Assembly (NCBI GenBank): GCA_003164375.1
Contig: PLTE01000400.1
Coordinates: 1 to 10,228 of the forward strand
Direction: 5' to 3'
Length of the DNA: 10,228 nucleotides
DNA from: Hyphomicrobiales bacterium
GTDB lineage: Bacteria; Pseudomonadota; Alphaproteobacteria; Rhizobiales; Xanthobacteraceae
The notes beneath the pieces were generated by a model. It had not been told where the DNA came from and did no database searches. It saw only the letters and a list, made by a program, of their open reading frames with translations. The translations under genes and the position numbers were made by a program. Shown piece after piece: positions 5,994 through 10,228 of the stretch; within the stretch, counting starts at the first letter, position 1, and the number at the start of each line of letters is the position of its first letter.

Positions 5994-6767
5994 ATGAGAC
6001 GGCCGCGCCGACCATCGAGGGCGAAACCGGCCGCCGCGACGCAAGCGGCACCCCGATGCAACCGAGCGCGGCGCGAACGGCCGATCGAGCTTTACTACTG
6101 GCCAACGCCGAACGGCTGGAAAATCTCGATCATGCTGGAAGAGTGCCGGCTGCCCTACATCGTACGTACGGTCGACATTTCCAAGGGCGAACAATTCTCG
6201 CCGCAGTTTCTGGCGATATCACCGAACAACCGCATGCCGGCGATCGTCGATCCCGACGGTCCGGGCGGACGGCCGATCTCGGTGTTCGAATCCGGCGCCA
6301 TCCTGCAATATCTCGGCCGTAAGACCGGCAAATTCTATCCGCGCGAGGAGCGCGCGCGCGTCGCGGTCGAGGAGTGGCTGTTCTGGCAGATGGGCGGACT
6401 GGGCCCGATGGCAGGGCAGGCGGTCCACTTCCGCCATTATGCGCCGCAGGCGGTTTCCTACGCGATCTCGCGCTATGGCGACGAGGTCAATCGGCTTTAC
6501 GGCGTGATGAATGCCCGGCTCGCCGACCGCGCTTTTTTGGCCGGCCGCTACTCGATCGCCGATATTGCTTGCGTCGGCTGGGTGCGTCTCGCCGCGCGCC
6601 AAGGGCAGGATCTGGCGCAGTTCCCAAACCTCAAACGCTGGTTCGAGACGATCCGCGTCCGCGCGGCGGTCAAACGCGCCTTCGCGATCCGTGTCGAAGC
6701 GGCATCCGCGGTCGACCCGCGCGATCCGAAGGTGCGCGCGATCTTGTTCGGCCAGCGCGCGCGGTGA
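5994..6767 (+). CDS. Glutathione S-transferase-like protein, YfcG/Nu-class disulfide reductase type
   Basis: These cytoplasmic proteins bind glutathione (often GSSG between two subunits) and reduce disulfides or peroxides. The thioredoxin-fold N-terminal domain starts at IELYYWPTPNGWKI (31-44). TPN (38-40) is the YfcG-type active-site segment, NNRMPAI (78-84) carries the cis-Pro82, and FESGAI (98-103) gives the Glu-Ser that binds the glutathione gamma-Glu. The all-helical C-terminal domain contains LFWQMGGLGPM and the SIAD (187-190) capping box. At 257 residues it is longer than usual because of a 29-residue Arg/Ala/Pro-rich N-terminal leader absent from typical family members. An in-frame stop at 5943 and the absence of any ATG, GTG or TTG between 5994 and the domain force the start at 5994. 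No good SD precedes it, so the start or an upstream frameshift deserves doubt. The TPR-glycosyltransferase gene starts 48 bp later. Confidence 0.9.
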   Translation: MRRPRRPSRAKPAAATQAAPRCNRARRERPIELYYWPTPNGWKISIMLEECRLPYIVRTVDISKGEQFSPQFLAISPNNRMPAIVDPDGPGGRPISVFESGAILQYLGRKTGKFYPREERARVAVEEWLFWQMGGLGPMAGQAVHFRHYAPQAVSYAISRYGDEVNRLYGVMNARLADRAFLAGRYSIADIACVGWVRLAARQGQDLAQFPNLKRWFETIRVRAAVKRAFAIRVEAASAVDPRDPKVRAILFGQRAR

Positions 6768-6815
6768 CGGATTCCTTTCCCGGCCGGACTGCAGTAACGT
6801 AGCGCTCACCTCGCC

Positions 6816-9014
6816 ATGCAACCACCGAAAACCCAATCGCAGCAAATTCTTGGGCGCGCCTTTGCCGCCCACCAGGCCGGCAACATTGTCGAAGCGGAGT
6901 TTCTCTACAAGCTCGTGCTGCAAGCCGACAAAAGACAATTCGATGCACTCAATATGCTCGGCGTCATCGCGGGTCAGCGCGGCAATTTCGCCGCCGGCCT
7001 TGCACGCTTCAATGAGGCCCTGCGCGTCCGGCCGAAATCGACGGACGCGCTGATCAATCTCGGCTGGATGCAAGGGTGCCTCGGCCAGCATGCGGACGCG
7101 GCGGCCAGCTACGCGAAAGTACTTACGCTCGATCCGCGATCGGCGCTGGCGCACAGCAATTTGAGCATCGTGCTGCGCCTGCAGCGGCAGTACGACGCGG
7201 CGCTTTTGCATTGCGACACCGCGCTCGAACTGGCTCCGAATTATGCCGACGCCTGGAGCAACCGCGGCAATGTCCTGTTCGATCTCGATCGCTTCGATGA
7301 GGCGCTCGCCGGCTACGACAAGGCGCTCGCACTGCAATCTAACCACGCTCAGGCCCTGTTAGGCCGCGGCAATATCCTGACCAAGCGCAAGCGGCACGAC
7401 GAAGCGCTTGGCGCCTATGACCGAGCTCTCGCGATCAATCCGAATTTCGCCGAAGCATGGCTCGGCCGCGGCAACATTTTTGTCGAGTTCAAGCGTTTCG
7501 ACGATGCGCTCGCCGCTTTTGACCGCGCGCTCGCGGTCAAGCGCGATCTTGCCGGGGCGTGGCTCGGCCGCGGCAATGTCTATATGGAATTCAAGCGCTA
7601 CGACGATGCATTGGCCGCTTTCGACAAGGCGTTGGATTTGAATCCGCGCATTGCCCAGGGCGCCGGCCATCGTCTTCATGCCAAGTTGAATTTGTGCGAT
7701 TGGACGAACCTCGACGCGGAAATCACGCATCTGTTGTCGGGATTGAGAGATCGTCAGCCGGTCAGCGTTCCTTTTTCGATTTTGTCGATACCATCGTCGG
7801 CCGCCGATCAGCTGCAATGCGCCAGGCGCTATGTGGACGATCAGCCGTCCTTTCCGCCGCTATGGCGCGGCCAGGTCTATTCGCACGATCGCATTCGCGT
7901 TGCGTATCTATCATCCGACTTTCGCGAGCACCCGATCGCCTATCTAACGATCGGCTTGTTCGAGCATCATGACCGGTCGCGCTTCGAGACGACCGCGATT
8001 TCATTCGACGTTAAAGACGATTCCGAATATCGGCATCGGATCGAGGCAGGCTTCGAGCGCTTCATCGACGTTGCGTCGCACAGCGATCGGGACGTCGCCG
8101 ATCTGATCCGGCGGCTCGAGATCGACATCGTCATCGATCTCAACGGCTTCACCCGCGATAGCCGGCTCGGCGTCTTGGCGCGACGAGCCGCGCCGATTCA
8201 GGTGAATTATCTTGGCTATGCCGGCACGATGGGCGCCGAATATTACGATTACATCATCGCCGATGCGACCGTTGTTCCGGCGCAGCAGTTTGAATTCTAT
8301 AGCGAAAAAGCGGTCTGGCTGCCCGACACTTTTCTGGTCAACGATGCGGTGCGGGTCATTGCCGACCGCACGCCGCCGCGCAGCGAACTGCACTTGCCGG
8401 AATCCGGATTTGTGTTCTGTTGTTTCAATCAGTCGTACAAGATCGACCCAACGATATTCGCCGTCTGGATGCGGCTGTTGCAAGCGGTCGACGGCAGCGT
8501 GTTGTGGCTGAAGGACAATTCGCCGATCGCCTCGCACAATCTGCGTCTGGAGGCCGAGCGGTGTGGCGTGGCGTCCGAGCGTCTGGTTTTTGCGCCGCCG
8601 GTTCCGCGAGTCGCGGATCATCTGGCGCGGCAGCGGCAGGCCGACCTGTTCCTCGATACGCTGAATTACAATGCCCACACGACCGCAAGCGACGCGCTCT
8701 GGGCCGGCGTTCCGGTCTTGACTTGCATCGGCTCGACCTTCGCCGGACGGGTGGCGGCAAGCCTGCTGCGTGCTGTTGGATTGCCCGAACTCGTGACCGA
8801 GACGCTAGCGGACTATGAGGCCTTGGCGCTTAGGCTCGCGCGCGAGCCGCCGCTGCTCCACGGCGTCAAGGCCAAGCTCGCGCACAACCGTGAAACTTTC
8901 CCCTTATTCGACACCGGACGTTTCACGCGCAATATCGAGGCTGCTTACACTACGATGTGGCAGCGTCAGCAACGCGGCGAGCCGGCGCATAGCTTTACGG
9001 TCGATCCGCGCTAG
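6816..9014 (+). CDS. TPR-repeat O-GlcNAc-transferase-like glycosyltransferase (GT41, SPINDLY type)
   Basis: This 732-residue protein has the layout of OGT/SPINDLY. About eight 34-residue tetratricopeptide repeats lie at 8-279, a linker with CDW follows (about 294-296), and a GT41 catalytic region covers about 358-715. Visible landmarks comparable to human OGT are RVAYLSSDFREHP (361-373, His372 at the place of the conserved catalytic-site His), DLNGFTRDSR (441-450), APIQVNYLGYAGTMG (459-473), FNQSYKIDP (537-545, with Gln539 and Lys542 for UDP contacts) and NAHTTASDALWAG (619-631, His621). No signal peptide is present, so it should act in the cytoplasm, with the TPR superhelix choosing protein targets. 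Sugar donor (UDP-GlcNAc, GDP-fucose or another) and substrates cannot be told from the sequence. ATG 6816 has no evident SD. The gene follows the GST-like gene by 48 bp, possibly in one transcript, and ends convergently with the DUF2147 gene. Confidence 0.93.
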   Translation: MQPPKTQSQQILGRAFAAHQAGNIVEAEFLYKLVLQADKRQFDALNMLGVIAGQRGNFAAGLARFNEALRVRPKSTDALINLGWMQGCLGQHADAAASYAKVLTLDPRSALAHSNLSIVLRLQRQYDAALLHCDTALELAPNYADAWSNRGNVLFDLDRFDEALAGYDKALALQSNHAQALLGRGNILTKRKRHDEALGAYDRALAINPNFAEAWLGRGNIFVEFKRFDDALAAFDRALAVKRDLAGAWLGRGNVYMEFKRYDDALAAFDKALDLNPRIAQGAGHRLHAKLNLCDWTNLDAEITHLLSGLRDRQPVSVPFSILSIPSSAADQLQCARRYVDDQPSFPPLWRGQVYSHDRIRVAYLSSDFREHPIAYLTIGLFEHHDRSRFETTAISFDVKDDSEYRHRIEAGFERFIDVASHSDRDVADLIRRLEIDIVIDLNGFTRDSRLGVLARRAAPIQVNYLGYAGTMGAEYYDYIIADATVVPAQQFEFYSEKAVWLPDTFLVNDAVRVIADRTPPRSELHLPESGFVFCCFNQSYKIDPTIFAVWMRLLQAVDGSVLWLKDNSPIASHNLRLEAERCGVASERLVFAPPVPRVADHLARQRQADLFLDTLNYNAHTTASDALWAGVPVLTCIGSTFAGRVAASLLRAVGLPELVTETLADYEALALRLAREPPLLHGVKAKLAHNRETFPLFDTGRFTRNIEAAYTTMWQRQQRGEPAHSFTVDPR
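7449..7652 (+). repeat. Two closely similar TPR units (102-bp direct repeat)
   Basis: Codons 212-245 (7449-7550) and 246-279 (7551-7652) encode adjacent TPR units. Over 28 aligned residues starting at AWLGRGN, 21 are identical, and the DNA is also similar. The unit before (178-211) is more diverged. This suggests a fairly recent in-frame duplication that lengthened the TPR superhelix. Confidence 0.75.
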
Positions 9015-9064
9015 GGCTTAAGCGTGCAACGGCGTTGCCGGCTCGCCCCGTTCTACGGACCCGG

Positions 9065-9523
9065 TCAGTTCGCGCGGGTCCAGGTCTGCGATTTGCAGAT
9101 GATGCTCATGACGCAGCCTTTGAGTTCCGCGGTGCTGGGACCGGTCAAGGTGAACGAACCGCTATAGGTTTTGCCGTCGGAGGCGTTGTAGACGTTGCCC
9201 GACCATTGATCGGGCGTTCCGCTCGGCTTCATCCCGAGCACAATCGGCGCGCCGAGGAGCGGCCGGCCTTGCTTGCTGGCGTCGGCATTGTTCTTGTCTT
9301 TTTTCGGCTGCCCGGTCGCCGGATCGTTCGGCTCTTTGAGCCAGATCAGGTTGCCGCACAACGCCCCGCCACAATTAGTGATGCGGACCTGGCTGTCTTT
9401 ATCCGCGGTAAACCAAGTACCCAGCGGGTCGGCCGCGAAGGCCGGCGCGATGAGGATTGCAACGCCCAGGGAGCCTGCGGCCAAAAGCCAAAGCGCCGCT
9501 GCCGTCATGTGATGAAGTTTCAT
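9065..9523 (-). CDS. Exported DUF2147 family protein
   Basis: This 152-residue protein has a signal peptide: MKLHH, then a hydrophobic core (7-27) and the site AFA|AD after residue 30. The mature part starts with the family-typical DPLGTWFT and continues with VRITNCGGALCGNLIWL (46-62), GTPDQWSGNVYNASDGKTYSG (spanning 102-122) and a C-terminal LKGC. This is the DUF2147 pattern of small periplasmic beta-rich (lipocalin-like) proteins of unknown function. Four cysteines (51, 56, 137, 143) could form two disulfides. The start at 9523 is preferred because the signal peptide begins there. Met6 is an alternative, and a weak GGGG lies upstream of the first Met. The gene is transcribed against the TPR-glycosyltransferase gene, with 50 bp between their stop codons. 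Biochemical role unknown. Confidence 0.9.
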   Translation of the reverse strand: MKLHHMTAAALWLLAAGSLGVAILIAPAFAADPLGTWFTADKDSQVRITNCGGALCGNLIWLKEPNDPATGQPKKDKNNADASKQGRPLLGAPIVLGMKPSGTPDQWSGNVYNASDGKTYSGSFTLTGPSTAELKGCVMSIICKSQTWTRAN

Positions 9524-9550
9524 TGGAACCCCGATGCTTGCGAGGCCGGC

Positions 9551-9578
9551 AAGATAGTCGAGGCCGCGGGGATTGCAA
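9551..9578 (-). promoter_or_regulatory. Possible promoter of the DUF2147 gene
   Basis: On the minus strand TTGCAA (9578-9573) and TATCTT (9556-9551) are spaced by 16 bp, each matching the sigma-70 consensus at four of six positions. Transcription would begin about 20 bases before the start codon. The match is modest. Confidence 0.3.
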
Positions 9579-9812
9579 TGGCCGAGTTTGGGGCGCGATA
9601 GCCGGCCCCCGACGGGCGAGTGCCTAACGAAGCGTTGCCGAAAATGCGCGGATCGAAATGCGCAATTCAGAAACGATTCATCGCATTACTTAAACCACCA
9701 TTCAAATCTTCTGATGATTATCCGCGTGTCGGCTTGCAGCAGCGACCCGGCGAACGAGCGAAAGCGAATAGCTCAAAAAGTGTGGACAAAGGCGTAGACA
9801 GGGGAGTGTGCC

Positions 9813-10157
9813 ATGGCTCGATTTGAAATTCTCGACAGCAACGCCGCGCCGCTCGGCGCAGGGCCCGCTTCGGGCGACGTGCTGTTCGAGCTCGGGATGA
9901 TGTATTCGGTCGGTCGCGACGTGCCGGTGGATCTGGTCTCGGCGCATAAGTGGTTTAATCTGGCGGCGATGAAAGGAAACATTGACGCCATCCGGCTGCG
10001 CCGCGAAATCGCCGACCAGATGTCGGACGTCGACATCGCCACAGCCCAACGCGCGGCGCGCGATTGGCTGCGCAGCACGCAAGAGACGGCGTCGGTCTTG
10101 GCTCCGGCGCTGGCTCCGACGCTGACTCAGACCCTGGCCACGGCTCTGGCGGCCTGA
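9813..10157 (+). CDS. Short Sel1-like repeat protein with a periodic Leu/Ala C-terminal tail
   Basis: This is a 114-residue protein. ATG 9813 is fixed by GGGGAG at 9801-9806, with a 6-base spacer. One Sel1-like repeat (about 21-60) is clear: FELGMMYSVGRDVPVD, then AHKWFNLAAMKGN. A helical segment with AQRAARDW (78-85) follows, as commonly seen after the last repeat in alphaproteobacterial Sel1 proteins. Sel1 repeats are helical protein-protein interaction units. One repeat is few for the family, and partners are unknown. No signal peptide is seen, so a cytoplasmic location is likely. The tail from Leu96 has Leu at every fourth residue (96, 100, 104, 108, 112), encoded by a 12-bp degenerate repeat. 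The gene stands alone, with 289 bp to the divergent DUF2147 gene. Confidence 0.85.
   Translation: MARFEILDSNAAPLGAGPASGDVLFELGMMYSVGRDVPVDLVSAHKWFNLAAMKGNIDAIRLRREIADQMSDVDIATAQRAARDWLRSTQETASVLAPALAPTLTQTLATALAA
10098..10154 (+). repeat. Degenerate 12-bp tandem repeat at the 3' end of the Sel1 gene
   Basis: Five units read as codons LAPA, LAPT, LTQT, LATA and LAA. Units such as TTGGCTCCGGCG (10098-10109) and CTGGCTCCGACG (10110-10121) are nearly the same and the later ones have diverged. Slippage could change the tail length in steps of four residues without shifting the frame. Confidence 0.65.
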
Positions 10158-10228
10158 CGCGTTTTAAACGACCTGCGCCGTTGTACCGGGCGATTGCGCG
10201 GCGGCTTTGCGTATAAAGAACTGGTACA

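Noticed and set aside
6219..7346. 375-codon minus-strand open frame opposite the GST and TPR genes
   Set aside because: It is an antisense shadow of two well-supported genes in GC-rich DNA. The translation has no domain logic.
9026..9038. GCAAC/GTTGC hairpin between the convergent genes as a bidirectional terminator
   Set aside because: The stem has only five pairs and neither strand has a U tract after it. The support is too weak to list.
9035..9601. 188-codon plus-strand frame over the DUF2147 gene
   Set aside because: It is the antisense shadow of a gene with a signal peptide and recognised family motifs.
10182..10228. TGTACC ... GGTACA inverted repeat at the right end
   Set aside because: The arms are 6 bp, separated by 35 bases and cut by the window edge. 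This is probably chance.

Overview
The window looks like a chromosomal segment of a GC-rich alphaproteobacterium of the Hyphomicrobiales (Bradyrhizobium/Xanthobacteraceae-like). This is inferred from codon use, the style of GatB, the SPINDLY-type glycosyltransferase, a DUF2147 protein and a Lys-rich microprotein. I see no insertion sequence, phage, CRISPR, rRNA or tRNA gene.

Layout, left to right. (1) 1-2852, plus strand: the 3' nine-tenths of a cobalamin-binding radical SAM methylase that I read as the hopanoid C-3 methylase HpnR, then a GT-B glycosyltransferase. A hairpin at 2913-2949 probably ends this unit. (2) 3050-3319: a small exported protein with eight cysteines. (3) 3497-4984: gatB, subunit B of the tRNA-dependent amidotransferase, preceded by a short 12-bp tandem repeat. 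(4) 4985-5993: about 1 kb with almost no conventional coding. It contains many inverted repeats and one overlooked gene, a 23-residue Lys/Ala protein at 5573-5644 with a textbook Shine-Dalgarno, a hairpin in its leader and a hairpin just after its stop. (5) 5994-9014: a YfcG/Nu-class glutathione S-transferase-like protein, then a 732-residue TPR plus O-GlcNAc-transferase-like (GT41/SPINDLY) protein. (6) 9065-9523, minus strand: an exported DUF2147 protein, convergent with the previous gene. (7) 9813-10157: a short Sel1-repeat protein whose C-terminus is a 4-residue (12-bp) tandem repeat.

The genes do not form one obvious pathway. The strongest functional stories are 3-methylhopanoid synthesis (hpnR, possibly with the linked glycosyltransferase), Gln-/Asn-tRNA formation (gatB) and protein glycosylation (TPR-GT41). 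The most unexplained stretch is 5100-5690, where structured, AT/GC-mosaic DNA leads into the Lys-rich microgene. I found no clear multi-gene undescribed system. The Cys-rich exported protein and the structured microgene locus are the best candidates for something not yet described.
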